Notes: generated from the letters alone by a model not told the origin. A DNA stretch of 12,471 bases from Sulfurovum sp. (GCA_027029065.1 JALVGO010000106.1:1-12471); one strand, 5' to 3'. Numbered from the stretch's first letter, positions 1-8,610 are shown. Numbers and translations are program-made.

Positions 1-359
1 GGTACATCCGGTCTTGGTCCGACAAAACTCATTTGCCCGAACAATACGTTAAAAAGCTGTGGCAGTTCATCGATCTTTGTTTTCCGGAAAAAGGCACCGC
101 TTTTGGTAATACGGCGGTCTTGGCTTATCGTCACAGTACTTTTCACTCCCAAAACCGGTTTCATCGTCTTGATCTTCCACACATAAAACGGCTTGCCATG
201 CTGCCCGATACGCTTTTGTACAAAAAGTCCGTTACTTCGGGTTTCTACAGAAGCCACTGCCCATGCAATGAATATCACAGGCAGTGTTACGACAATCCCA
301 ACGATGGCAAAGATTATGTCAAACAGACGTTTTTCTATGCGTTCCCTGCGTGTCAGCAT
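1..359 (-). CDS. pglC: PglC-like phosphoglycosyltransferase, 3' end cut by window edge
   Basis: Translating the minus strand from the ATG at 359-357 gives 119 codons plus two bases before the window ends, so the C-terminal part is missing. The fragment has a basic N-terminus, a hydrophobic re-entrant membrane helix at about residues 13-37, the IGQHGKPFYVWKIKTM segment (about 51-66), the acidic dyad in KIDELPQL (D97, E98) and the FVGPRPDV motif (112-119). These are hallmarks of the monotopic bacterial sugar transferase family (PF02397, PglC/WcaJ type). In that family the Asp-Glu dyad transfers a sugar 1-phosphate from a UDP-sugar to undecaprenyl phosphate at the inner membrane. In C. jejuni PglC the sugar is diNAcBac; here the sugar cannot be read from sequence. 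The start codon follows the pglB stop with no gap (TAG then ATG), so translation is probably coupled. PglC is favoured by this position and by the short N-terminus without extra helices. Confidence 0.88.
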   Translation of the reverse strand, partial: MLTRRERIEKRLFDIIFAIVGIVVTLPVIFIAWAVASVETRSNGLFVQKRIGQHGKPFYVWKIKTMKPVLGVKSTVTISQDRRITKSGAFFRKTKIDELPQLFNVLFGQMSFVGPRPDV

Positions 360-2513
360 CTATTTTTTCAATCGGTATATCTTACTGTATGGAGAAGAGA
401 CCACAAGCTCAAACAGATTTTTATCATATTTACCCATAATAAACATCTGCACATACATAGAGTTGAATGTATCGATATCCATGATCACAAATTGACCATA
501 GCTCTTCATATAGATCACAATATAGGCTCCTGTAGGATGATACCGTTGTGCCTGAACTGAAGTTTCACCATTCTTTCTATTTTCGGTAATCATAAAATAT
601 CTTACTGGTACCCGTTGCTTTCCAAAAAGCAGTTCCCCTTTTTGAGTATCAAATCCAATGCCGTTTGAGAAGGCAAGCACACCATTGTTGTTTCGAATTG
701 CCCTTGTTGGATAAAAAGCAAATTTTCGCTCAGGTTTGCCCGTTGTCAAATCAAGATTGCCAAAAACCGATACGGTAGGAAAGATATTGAGCATCCTGTA
801 GGGCATATACAAATAGATATCTCTTGTTTTTTTTGGAAGCGGGTAAGTACCGTTTTCCAGTTTTGCTAACAGCTCATTGGGATCTGCCTGATCCTTCTCT
901 CCGTTTTTAAACAGCGTATTCGTGATAATGGAATAGTTTGAATCAACATAGGTTTCTACAGCAACTCTTGCCAGATTGGCAGCAAGCTGAGGAGAGTCGG
1001 TCTGCATGATTTTTGAGACGATAAAGTTGTCATTATTGTGTTTTCCTCCATCAATCAACGTGGAAGTATCGGAGTAGTACCAGATAGGGTATCCGTAGTC
1101 CCACCATGCAATGGTATAGTCTTTCCCGGAAGCCATTTTGTCAAGCTTGACCAAATCTTCAACTTCTGCTTTGTTCAATACTGTCGGTACCTTGTAACCG
1201 ATAATATGTGTAATATTTGGATAGATCATAGCAGCAGTTGCCACCGCCATCAATGCGTATTTGATACGCCTGTCTTTGAAAAAATCTCCAACAACATCAA
1301 AAAGATAGACTGCACTCAGAGCAGCGACCGGCACGGCATACACAGTAAAGCGCAGTCCTCCCCAGTGGGCAAAGATACCGATACCAATGAGAGGAAGCGC
1401 TAGAAGAAATGCCGGTTTCCGTATTACCAGCAGTATGTATCCGATAACGGAAATAATAAACCCTATTGCCGAACCGCTCATCCGCTGGGAGATACACGAC
1501 TGCCCCGGTACCAGGAAAAACGGTATCTTCCCTGCTTCCCGAACCGTTTGGTTGACCGCATAGAAATGTAACCCTGTATCAGAGGTACCCGTCTCCACGT
1601 AGCTAAATACTTTAGCCCAGATAAGTCCAAACACATTGCCCATAAACAAAAAGAGTACAAAGAAGATACCGCTTGCGATTATTAATGTCTTGATATTCAT
1701 CATGTCTCTTTTTTGCTGCAACCAACGGTATAGAGCCAATACCAAAATAATGCTCATAATATAATGATAAGGGGTGGGAATACCAAGTACCTGTAGTGGT
1801 ATTAGTGACAGAAACACCAAAAGTAAGGAGGCATAGGTCATTTTTTCTGCATGATGAAACCAGACCATATATAGGGCATAAATAATCCCCATCGCATAGA
1901 CAATCGCCTGCCCCTGTTCATACAGGAACGGATAGACTACAATGGCTACAGCCGCATGTAGTGCTGATCGGAGATTGAAGTCATGTGTACTTTTCATCAG
2001 GAAATAGAGAATAAACATGGGAGCCATAGCAGAGAACATATCGGTATCGTAATACCCTATCATCGTACGGTTATAGTAACTCCATGCAATACTGCCAAGC
2101 AGTGCGGCAAAAAATCCCCAAACGGTTTTACCGTACAGTCGCGCAATGAGTATGACAGGAACAACGACAAGACTTGAGATAACAGCTGGTAGATAGAGTA
2201 TAATGGTTTCAAGAGCAAAAGGTGTTATTTTTGCCAACAGCGCTGTAAACGCTACCGTACCGTATGCCCACATATCGGGAATACGCGGATTGGCATCATG
2301 TACCCCCTGCAACACATGCTGCGCACCTGAGGCGAAAAAGTATCCGTCATTGGTATTGATCATCAACTGCCCGTTCCAAAAAAATTCAGGATGACCCGAT
2401 GCCCAGTTTAGCCAAATCAACCGGATAGCAAAACTAAAAATATAGGCAATCAGCATCAATCCAAACAGTTGAGAAACAGAAACCTGCTTCATGTTATATT
2501 CATTTTTTTTCAT
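360..2513 (-). CDS. pglB: Oligosaccharyltransferase PglB (STT3 family), N-linked protein glycosylation
   Basis: The 717-residue protein matches the roughly 713-residue length of Campylobacter PglB. It has an N-terminal multi-helix membrane part (about 1-430) and a C-terminal periplasmic domain. The expected catalytic and metal-binding acids are visible: D56 in MINTNDGYFF, D156 and D158 in GYYDTDMF, and E326 in the external-loop segment NQTVRE. The acceptor-binding WWDYG motif is at 470-474. An MI-type motif is at MPYRMLNIFPT (M574, I577), resembling Campylobacter enzymes. By family knowledge it transfers an undecaprenyl-pyrophosphate-linked glycan en bloc to Asn in D/E-X-N-X-S/T sequons in the periplasm. 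The start ATG overlaps the stop of the upstream GT2 gene by 4 bases (ATGA). An A8 run covers codons 2-4 just after the start; a second in-frame ATG lies at codon 8 (2492). The protein carries one such sequon itself (D524-S528). All key residues are intact, so it is likely active. Confidence 0.97.
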   Translation of the reverse strand: MKKNEYNMKQVSVSQLFGLMLIAYIFSFAIRLIWLNWASGHPEFFWNGQLMINTNDGYFFASGAQHVLQGVHDANPRIPDMWAYGTVAFTALLAKITPFALETIILYLPAVISSLVVVPVILIARLYGKTVWGFFAALLGSIAWSYYNRTMIGYYDTDMFSAMAPMFILYFLMKSTHDFNLRSALHAAVAIVVYPFLYEQGQAIVYAMGIIYALYMVWFHHAEKMTYASLLLVFLSLIPLQVLGIPTPYHYIMSIILVLALYRWLQQKRDMMNIKTLIIASGIFFVLFLFMGNVFGLIWAKVFSYVETGTSDTGLHFYAVNQTVREAGKIPFFLVPGQSCISQRMSGSAIGFIISVIGYILLVIRKPAFLLALPLIGIGIFAHWGGLRFTVYAVPVAALSAVYLFDVVGDFFKDRRIKYALMAVATAAMIYPNITHIIGYKVPTVLNKAEVEDLVKLDKMASGKDYTIAWWDYGYPIWYYSDTSTLIDGGKHNNDNFIVSKIMQTDSPQLAANLARVAVETYVDSNYSIITNTLFKNGEKDQADPNELLAKLENGTYPLPKKTRDIYLYMPYRMLNIFPTVSVFGNLDLTTGKPERKFAFYPTRAIRNNNGVLAFSNGIGFDTQKGELLFGKQRVPVRYFMITENRKNGETSVQAQRYHPTGAYIVIYMKSYGQFVIMDIDTFNSMYVQMFIMGKYDKNLFELVVSSPYSKIYRLKK

Positions 2514-3319
2514 CGTAACCTCTTATATAAAAATTGTTTCAATTTTGACGGTGCCATATTGACAAAAAACAGTGCAAAAGCATAAAAATAGTACCGTTTA
2601 TTATATCTTAATGCATTTATAACCAAGATTCTATCTTGCAAGTCATACCATGCCTTCCTTAGACCGCCTCTTCTGCCAAAAAACGCTCTACCCACCCGCA
2701 CACGTACCAAGACTTCCGAGATATTAGCAAACTGACACCCTGCAGCAAAGCCCTTCATCCACAACAATGTATCTTCATTTGTGGGGGATGTAACCGGATA
2801 CAATCCGGCTTTTTGAAAAAACCGCTTGCGAAAACAGGCACTAACATGAGCTAGAGGTACCCTTTTTTTGAAAAAACGGAACATCTCTTCGTGATATAAT
2901 GGATACTTCACAATTTTATGATACTCAATTTCCTCTCCAAACTCTTCGATAAAAGTTCCGCAAACATCAATATACTTGTTTTTCTCCATAAAATCTATCT
3001 GTTTTTTGAAACGCTCTTTGTTGCACACATCATCCGCATCCATTCGGAAAAGATATTCATATCCACGATCAAGCGCTTCCTCTATCAGTTCATTGAGTGA
3101 TACCGCAAGCCCTTTGTTCTCCTCTCTTTTTGAGAGATAAACAATCTTCCTGTCTGCATACGCCTGTTGTAAAAACGCTTCCAGTCTGCTGTCTATATCT
3201 CCGTCTATTTTTATCAAAATATCCGCTTTCAAAGACTGTTCATACAGGCTTTCAAGGGCTTCTTGGACAAATTTCAGCTGATCGTTTTTATAGACCGACA
3301 ATAACACGCAACTTCTCAT
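2510..3319 (-). CDS. GT2-family glycosyltransferase (GT-A fold)
   Basis: The 269-residue protein opens with SCVLLSVYKND, the typical first strand of a family 2 GT-A transferase. A nucleotide-binding KIDGD follows at about 37-41, then the metal-binding DxD motif in FRMDADD (D94-D97) and an ED catalytic-base candidate (E182-D183 in SPTNEDTLLW). A basic, aromatic C-terminus (about 240-269) may lie on the membrane surface. The family adds a sugar from a nucleotide sugar with inversion; neither sugar nor acceptor can be assigned. It resembles small GT2 enzymes of exopolysaccharide and O-antigen loci and could play the role of PglI in C. jejuni, which also lies close to pglB, but that is inference. 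It overlaps both neighbours by 4 bases (ATGA), pointing to coupled translation with the KpsC-like gene upstream and pglB downstream. Confidence 0.88.
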   Translation of the reverse strand: MRSCVLLSVYKNDQLKFVQEALESLYEQSLKADILIKIDGDIDSRLEAFLQQAYADRKIVYLSKREENKGLAVSLNELIEEALDRGYEYLFRMDADDVCNKERFKKQIDFMEKNKYIDVCGTFIEEFGEEIEYHKIVKYPLYHEEMFRFFKKRVPLAHVSACFRKRFFQKAGLYPVTSPTNEDTLLWMKGFAAGCQFANISEVLVRVRVGRAFFGRRGGLRKAWYDLQDRILVINALRYNKRYYFYAFALFFVNMAPSKLKQFLYKRLR

Positions 3320-4371
3320 ATAATATCCCGTATCTTTCGTATCATCACAGCACTTTTGCCAAGCATATTGACTTTAAAACGGAAAAAGCTACTTTCAAAA
3401 TAGCGTTTTCTAAGCGCCTTAATCTCCTTCAGCACCTCCTCAGGTGTTGCACTTTTGCCTGTTTTGAGCGAAACATATTTAGGATACACTATATATGCTG
3501 CCGCGACCAGTTCCTCCATAGAAAGGGTTCGCTTCCTCCGATCACATCTTTGCAGATCCTCTGTCAGCCCCCAACCTGCATAAAATGGCATACCGTACGT
3601 AAAGACCTTTTTTTTGCGAAGGAGTGCTTCCATTCCCGAAAGTGAGGTAATCGTATGTACTTCATTGGCAACATCGAAGCAGCTGTCCAAACTTGCATCT
3701 GTGACTATCAAATTACACAATGCATACAACTTCTTTTCATCGACACTTCCTTCTCGTATGCCGGAAACAACATCCGGATGCGGCTTGTACAAAATAAAGT
3801 CCTTTTTTGTCGCATGCTCTTTGACTGTTTGCAGCAGTTTCATCGAGTCAAAGCCGTATCCTCCTTTTCTTATCGACATGTCATCATCGACTTGACCTAT
3901 CACCAGCTTAATATTTTTCTCCGGAACCGATATCTGTTTATCTGCCAAATGATTGTATTTTGAAATCCTGTTTTTCAAAAGAAGATCTGTAAGATTTTTG
4001 GCTCTTTCCAAAAGGGTATCATTAAACGTATTGTGATTCAATATGTGTTCCAGGTCACTCTCCTGTGTTGGATCAAAATAGATTCCTCTTGTGTCCATAA
4101 CGATAGATGCCGGCTTGAAAAAAGAGGAACCAAGACTAAGTGAACGGATAAATCCATCTTCGACAAAATAGAGTGCTATCCTCTTTTTCTTACAATACTC
4201 TTTTATTTCCATATCCTCTTTTGCCGGATACATATATACCCTTGATGTCTCGTCCAATCCTTGAGCAATGGCTTCATGCAGCGTTGAAACGATGTATCGT
4301 CCTTTTTTTTCAAAAAACGGATCAAGCAGGTACAGCCCCCATTTGGAAAAACCGACAAAAAACTGCTTCAT
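3316..4371 (-). CDS. Single-module KpsC-like glycosyltransferase (capsule/beta-Kdo transferase family)
   Basis: The 351-residue protein carries the signatures I associate with KpsC/LipA capsule proteins: EDGFIRS (71-77), a DTRGIYFDPTQESDLE segment (93-108), YKPHPD (195-200), TSLSGMEALLR (242-252), TYGMPFYAGWGLT (258-270) and an RTLSMEELVAAAYIVYPKY stretch (281-299). KpsC of group 2 capsule producers has two tandem retaining beta-Kdo transferase modules and is about twice this long; this protein is one complete module. In capsule systems KpsC extends the Kdo linker on phosphatidylglycerol begun by KpsS. Here it sits between a KpsS-like gene (4-base overlap) and a GT2 gene (4-base overlap), two genes from pglB. 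That suggests it adds a Kdo-like ulosonic acid to the lipid-linked glycan rather than building a capsule anchor. No Kdo-supply gene is visible in the window. Family membership is confident; the donor sugar and role are inference. Confidence 0.85.
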   Translation of the reverse strand: MKQFFVGFSKWGLYLLDPFFEKKGRYIVSTLHEAIAQGLDETSRVYMYPAKEDMEIKEYCKKKRIALYFVEDGFIRSLSLGSSFFKPASIVMDTRGIYFDPTQESDLEHILNHNTFNDTLLERAKNLTDLLLKNRISKYNHLADKQISVPEKNIKLVIGQVDDDMSIRKGGYGFDSMKLLQTVKEHATKKDFILYKPHPDVVSGIREGSVDEKKLYALCNLIVTDASLDSCFDVANEVHTITSLSGMEALLRKKKVFTYGMPFYAGWGLTEDLQRCDRRKRTLSMEELVAAAYIVYPKYVSLKTGKSATPEEVLKEIKALRKRYFESSFFRFKVNMLGKSAVMIRKIRDII

Positions 4372-5537
4372 ACCATTTCCTCAAAAATCTTTAGAAACAT
4401 CTCTTCTCCTATCTCTGACTCCGGGTAGACGATGTTTGGCAAATACCCCATTATATATTTTCTAACCCTTTCTTTATCAAAATATTTATAATAGGCATCT
4501 CCAAAAACAACAACCTCTTTGTCAAAAATCTTCGCTTCAAGTCCGACTGTCGAATTGTTGATGACAACTTTATGTGCATTTTCAATCAACTCAAAAAAAT
4601 CTCCACTCACCAAAAAAACATCCTGCTCTTGCAGAAAATGCCTGATGACTTCAATCTCTTTGGCATCTTCCTCACGCGGATGGGGTTTAATGTAAAGAGC
4701 GGCATGCTCCTTTCTGGCTATGGTCAACGCCTCCTGAATCACTGCCTCATTATTGTAATTGCTGTAAAGCTTTATTTGGGAGTCGTTTCCTACCTGCAGA
4801 GGCAGTAAAATATACTTTTTCGCCATATCTACCTCATCAAATGGTAGATGTACAAAGTTATTGGAGACTCTTTGCTGTACAAGCTTTAATGGATTTCTTC
4901 TATCCTCCCGTATAAGATCATATATCAGATAGCCCGCAAAATCGGTAAAAACGTAACTGGGTATTTTGCTTTTGAGTTTACCGCCTCTCTCCTTTTTTTT
5001 CTCTCTATAAGATGCCCGCCAATCAAGAAATGCCGTTTCATCATACACATACCCGTCTAAAATCTCCGGCTTTTTTAAAAGGATCGATTCTCCGGAAATA
5101 CCACACGGATCGATAAATATCCTATTTTCTATATTGGATATTTCAAAATATCTTGTACGTATTCCTTTACTTTTGACATACTCACCTAAAGCCCTTTCTA
5201 TCGTCGTCGTTCCGTTCCATATCCACATCATATCGATCTTCAACTCTTTTAGCTGTGCCCAGATATCGTTTGCAATCTGCACTGCCTCATCGAAAGTATG
5301 GTAGTTGTTTAAAACTGAAAGACTTTTTTGCAAAAAAGCATAGTCTTGACACTCTCGCTCTGCTCTGATATTGCGCAACAACAGAGTACGATCTTTGGGT
5401 AACACTCTATAAGCTGAAAGTTTATGGGTGACAAAACGGTATGTAATGTGATACTGTTCAAACAGAGGCATGAAACAGGAGAAAAATTTTGCTCTGTTAA
5501 GCGAATCGACATAAATTACTAAATGATCTGGAACCAT
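4368..5537 (-). CDS. KpsS-like capsule polysaccharide biosynthesis protein (GT-B glycosyltransferase)
   Basis: The 389-residue protein has the KpsS/capsule-synthesis pattern (PF05159-like): LPLQVGNDSQI (245-255) followed by a Ser/Asn-rich stretch, IKPHPREE (283-290) and VINNSTVGLEA (325-335) near the end of the nucleotide-binding domain. KpsS normally adds the first beta-Kdo to phosphatidylglycerol in the cytoplasm. The N-terminal half (about 1-190) is more divergent, which fits a different acceptor. The ATG start overlaps the end of the upstream GT4 gene by 19 bases, and its stop overlaps the start of the KpsC-like gene by 4 bases, so the KpsS-like/KpsC-like order and coupling seen in capsule loci is kept. 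No capsule export genes (KpsDEMT) are in the window. The most economical reading is that the pair adds sugars to the N-glycan precursor, but a capsule role elsewhere cannot be excluded. Confidence 0.8.
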   Translation of the reverse strand: MVPDHLVIYVDSLNRAKFFSCFMPLFEQYHITYRFVTHKLSAYRVLPKDRTLLLRNIRAERECQDYAFLQKSLSVLNNYHTFDEAVQIANDIWAQLKELKIDMMWIWNGTTTIERALGEYVKSKGIRTRYFEISNIENRIFIDPCGISGESILLKKPEILDGYVYDETAFLDWRASYREKKKERGGKLKSKIPSYVFTDFAGYLIYDLIREDRRNPLKLVQQRVSNNFVHLPFDEVDMAKKYILLPLQVGNDSQIKLYSNYNNEAVIQEALTIARKEHAALYIKPHPREEDAKEIEVIRHFLQEQDVFLVSGDFFELIENAHKVVINNSTVGLEAKIFDKEVVVFGDAYYKYFDKERVRKYIMGYLPNIVYPESEIGEEMFLKIFEEMV

Positions 5538-6562
5538 TTTTCCATAACCTTCTCTGGAGTATAACGTGTAACACTCTCTTTTGATTTTTGAGCCATTTTT
5601 TGTAAATATTTGTGATCACCTGTCAGTACTTTCAGTTTTTTGACAAACATATCTACCTTTCCAAAAGGAATTAAAAAGCCGTCTTCTCCATCCCCTATCA
5701 TCTCTTTTGGACCGGTCGGTACATCGAAGCTCACTATGGGTAAACCATAGTTTTTTGCCTCCAAAAGCACCATAGGAAAGCCCTCTTTTCGGGATGTAAG
5801 TATGAAAATACTCGCATTCAGATAGAACGCTTTCGGCTCAGGTATTTCCCCTTTGATATCAACATTATATCCTGTCAATTGTTCTTGTAATTCTTTTTGC
5901 ATCTCTCCTTTGCCAACGATAACAAAATACCATGCTTTATTGTCAAATTTTTTTACAATATCAATAAGCAGGTCTACCCCTTTTACCCTCTCGAGACTTC
6001 CCACAAAAAGAATCTTTTTATGTACCAAAGAGGAGACATCCGGCGTATTTTCTATAAAATTTGGTATCACAACAACATTTTTCAAACCAAATGCTTCATA
6101 AAACTCTCGATCAATCTCTGTCAAAACAACCAGTTTATCCAGTCTTGGATAAAGACGTTTTTTTAAAAATTGCGTTATACCTCTTCTCTGAAAGGCGGTA
6201 TGCTCACTTCCTATTAACCTATTACTGTTCTCCTGTAACGCCAGTACCGTTATAAAATTGATAACCGTTTCTATACTGATCACTGTCGCATTTTTTATAT
6301 TTTGCTGTTTCAATTTTCTGTAAAACATATAGTACCACTGTATCAATTTTACTTTATTGGCAGAAAGGCTATGTACACTTTCAAGTTCAAGGTCGATGAT
6401 ATCCTTTTTTACCTCTTTATAATAACACTCATTTGCAACATTGAGGTGCCCCGTTACAATCTTTACACCATATCCACTCCGTTTAAATTCACAGTAAAGA
6501 TTAATCGCTACACGGCTTAATCCTCCGACTTTTGATATATCATTGATGATAAGGTATATCAA
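5519..6562 (-). CDS. GT4-family glycosyltransferase (GT-B fold)
   Basis: The 347-residue protein has the N-terminal acceptor domain with a glycine loop (SKVGGLSRVA, 10-19) and the C-terminal donor domain beginning with KILFVGSLERVKGVDLLI (183-200). The conserved EX7E motif is E260 to E268 in EGFPMVLLEA, followed by GLPIVSFDVPTGPKEMI. This is the GT4 architecture shared by PglA, PglJ and PglH of the C. jejuni pathway and by amylovoran-type transferases; the exact donor is not readable. The start is TTG at 6562-6560, chosen because a strong ribosome site (AAGGGG) ends about five bases before it and the protein then begins at the first beta strand (IYLIIND). It overlaps the upstream GT2 gene by 23 bases and the KpsS-like gene by 19. 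The gene is one of the most AT-rich in the window: 16 of 60 bases are G or C at 6301-6360. Confidence 0.9.
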   Translation of the reverse strand: MIYLIINDISKVGGLSRVAINLYCEFKRSGYGVKIVTGHLNVANECYYKEVKKDIIDLELESVHSLSANKVKLIQWYYMFYRKLKQQNIKNATVISIETVINFITVLALQENSNRLIGSEHTAFQRRGITQFLKKRLYPRLDKLVVLTEIDREFYEAFGLKNVVVIPNFIENTPDVSSLVHKKILFVGSLERVKGVDLLIDIVKKFDNKAWYFVIVGKGEMQKELQEQLTGYNVDIKGEIPEPKAFYLNASIFILTSRKEGFPMVLLEAKNYGLPIVSFDVPTGPKEMIGDGEDGFLIPFGKVDMFVKKLKVLTGDHKYLQKMAQKSKESVTRYTPEKVMEKWFQII

Positions 6563-7469
6563 ACTCTCCCCTTATGCCCTGCGTAAACCCTTTTAACGGT
6601 GATAAACTTCTGTATTTTACACTTTGTAAAATCGCTATAGCAACCCTATGCAGCAAAGTTACCGTTTTGTATGTAGATATCTCCATCAAAAAATAGGTAA
6701 AATTTCTATTTACATAGAAAAGATACATATCTGATTTCGTATCCTTTTTTATTTTTTTGATAAACTCTGCTTGGTTTGTATATATGACATTTGTATATTT
6801 TGAAGCCATATAGCCATAATAAGCGTCATCTCCAGATAGAAAAAACTCCTTTTGGGGGTATCCTGCTTTTTTTACAATATCCCGAGAGATCAACATTCCT
6901 TCAAAACATCCATAATTGACCATACTAAAGCCTTTGTCTTTAAAGTTCTCTCGTTCACGGACAATCAGTCCGTATTTGTCACAAATGTATCCATTCCAGG
7001 GAAACAATTCTCCGTTTGTAAATTTTTTAATCGGATGAATACACCCCGAAAAGCTTCTGTATTGCAACATCTTTTCTAACGCATCAGATTTTGGTTCAAC
7101 ATCATCATCCATCAGCCAAAGCCACGCATACCCTTTTTCATAGGCTCTTTTCATCCCTTCATAAAATCCACCTGCACCACCGGTATTTCTATCCATTTTA
7201 ACATAATGGAATGCTACGGTAGCCGTATTAGTCAAATTAGAAACAATACAGGTTTTTTCCCATGGTCTGTCTATATCTTGAGGCGGTAACGCTTTTATAT
7301 ACCCCTTTTCAAAAAGTATCTTTTCTGTTTTATCCGTAGATGCATTGTCTATTAAATAGATGGATGCAATTTCTTTTGTCTGCTTCAAAAGCCCTTCTAG
7401 ACACTCCACCAATAACGCTTTACGGTTGTATGTTACCACAACAGCACACACTTTTTCTTGTTTATTCAT
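6540..7469 (-). CDS. GT2-family transferase, probable galactofuranosyltransferase (GlfT1-like)
   Basis: The start chosen is the ATG at 7469-7467, which overlaps the glf stop codon (ATGAATAA). A longer reading to 7541 would add 24 residues of non-family sequence encoded inside glf. The resulting 309-residue protein begins CAVVVTYNRKALL and has LIDNASTDKT (39-48), NTGGAGGF (95-102), the metal-binding DDDV (121-124) and a downstream LSGDDAYYGY (211-220) that probably holds the catalytic Asp. The NxGGxGGF plus DDD pattern is typical of the GT2 branch that includes mycobacterial GlfT and Gram-negative galactofuranosyl- and rhamnosyltransferases. The adjacent UDP-galactopyranose mutase gene supports UDP-galactofuranose as donor; that step is inference by context. 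It would act on the cytoplasmic face, extending the lipid-linked glycan. Confidence 0.85.
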   Translation of the reverse strand: MNKQEKVCAVVVTYNRKALLVECLEGLLKQTKEIASIYLIDNASTDKTEKILFEKGYIKALPPQDIDRPWEKTCIVSNLTNTATVAFHYVKMDRNTGGAGGFYEGMKRAYEKGYAWLWLMDDDVEPKSDALEKMLQYRSFSGCIHPIKKFTNGELFPWNGYICDKYGLIVRERENFKDKGFSMVNYGCFEGMLISRDIVKKAGYPQKEFFLSGDDAYYGYMASKYTNVIYTNQAEFIKKIKKDTKSDMYLFYVNRNFTYFLMEISTYKTVTLLHRVAIAILQSVKYRSLSPLKGFTQGIRGEFDIPYHQ

Positions 7470-8610
7470 ACAGCTTTTCCTCAAAAACATCCAAAGCACG
7501 TTTAACGACATCATCCATATCGTAGTATCTGTATTCTGCAAGTCTACCTACAAAAATGACATTTGCAAACTGTTGAGCCTCTTTTTTGTACTTCTCATAA
7601 AGCTCATGGTTTTGTTGGGTAAACACCGGATAAAAAGGGAGGTCTCTTTTTGCAATATACGTTTTTGGATACTCTTTAAGGATTACTGTCGTATCTGTTG
7701 AAGCAGGGTGGATATGTTTAAACTCCGTTATCCTTGTAAAGTCGTAATCGTTTGGATAGTTAACAGTTGCCGTTTCCTGAAAGCTGGTCCTATTCATTAT
7801 CTCAAATACCAAATCCAAGCTTCTGTATGGCAAAGGACCGAACTTAAAATCAAAAAGTGCATCTATCATTCCCGTGTAGACAACCTTTCCGTTAAAGACT
7901 TTATCATTGAGATAGACCTTTCCCTCACCAAAATCAAATCGCAGCAGCGTATTGCAATCGGTACCAAGCATAACCTCAATATTTGGATGATCCAGCATCT
8001 TTTCAAACACTTTGGTATACCCCTCTTTTGGCACAACCTGATATCTATCGGTAAAATATCTGTCATCTTTACTTATGCTTACCGGAACCCGGGCTGTTAC
8101 TTCAGGAGCTATCTCCTCAGGACTGACCCCCCACTGTTTGGCGGTATAGTGTTTAAATATCTTCTCATACACAAAGTCAGAGAGAAATTTCAGATCCTTA
8201 TCACTCTCTTTTCTTAACGTCAATATGGGAATCTTTTCACCATATCCGTATTTTGACAGCAGCTTCTTCTCTATTGTATTTGCCAAAGAAAAAGGAAAGA
8301 GTGCATACATTGTATTGAGATTGAAAGGGATTGGTACTTTTTGACCATCAACAAACGCAAGCACTTTATGGTGATATAACTCCCACTCGGTAAAACGGGA
8401 AAGATAGTCAAACACCGCTTTACTGTTCGTATGAAAAAGATGCGGACCATATCGATGAACCAGTACATCTGATGCTTTTTCATCATAACAGTTCCCGCCT
8501 ATATGCTCCCGTTTCTCCACCACAAGCACCTTTTTACCAAGTACGTTTGCAGCCCTTTCAGCAATCACACTTCCTGCAAATCCGGCACCAACCACAATAA
8601 AATCAAACAT
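7462..8610 (-). CDS. glf: UDP-galactopyranose mutase
   Basis: This flavoenzyme interconverts UDP-galactopyranose and UDP-galactofuranose in the cytoplasm. The FAD-binding motif VVGAGFAGSVIAE is at the N-terminus, followed by EKREHIGGNCYDE, the HRYGPHLFHT segment near the flavin, the KHYTAKQWG substrate segment, VPKEGYTKVF, and the C-terminal flavin contact VGRLAEYRYYDMDDV. The length of 382 residues is normal for prokaryotic Glf. Two in-frame ATGs compete: 8616 and 8610. The second is preferred because the ribosome site AAGGGA ends seven bases before it, while it is almost adjacent to the first, and because MFDFIVVGAG is the usual start of the family. The gene overlaps the end of wzx by 8 bases and the start of the next GT2 gene by 8 bases. 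It supplies the donor for that GT2 enzyme. Confidence 0.96.
   Translation of the reverse strand: MFDFIVVGAGFAGSVIAERAANVLGKKVLVVEKREHIGGNCYDEKASDVLVHRYGPHLFHTNSKAVFDYLSRFTEWELYHHKVLAFVDGQKVPIPFNLNTMYALFPFSLANTIEKKLLSKYGYGEKIPILTLRKESDKDLKFLSDFVYEKIFKHYTAKQWGVSPEEIAPEVTARVPVSISKDDRYFTDRYQVVPKEGYTKVFEKMLDHPNIEVMLGTDCNTLLRFDFGEGKVYLNDKVFNGKVVYTGMIDALFDFKFGPLPYRSLDLVFEIMNRTSFQETATVNYPNDYDFTRITEFKHIHPASTDTTVILKEYPKTYIAKRDLPFYPVFTQQNHELYEKYKKEAQQFANVIFVGRLAEYRYYDMDDVVKRALDVFEEKLYE

Noticed and set aside
33..560. 175-codon plus-strand frame at the window start
   Set aside because: It lies opposite pglC and the end of pglB, both strongly supported on the minus strand.
7470..7541. Longer N-terminus for the galactofuranosyltransferase-like gene
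   Set aside because: The extra 24 residues are encoded within glf and do not resemble a GT2 start; the ATG at 7469 gives the family-typical beginning.
7708..8217. 169-codon plus-strand frame
   Set aside because: Antisense to glf; the composition (Lys/Ile/Leu-rich without domain motifs) looks like a shadow.
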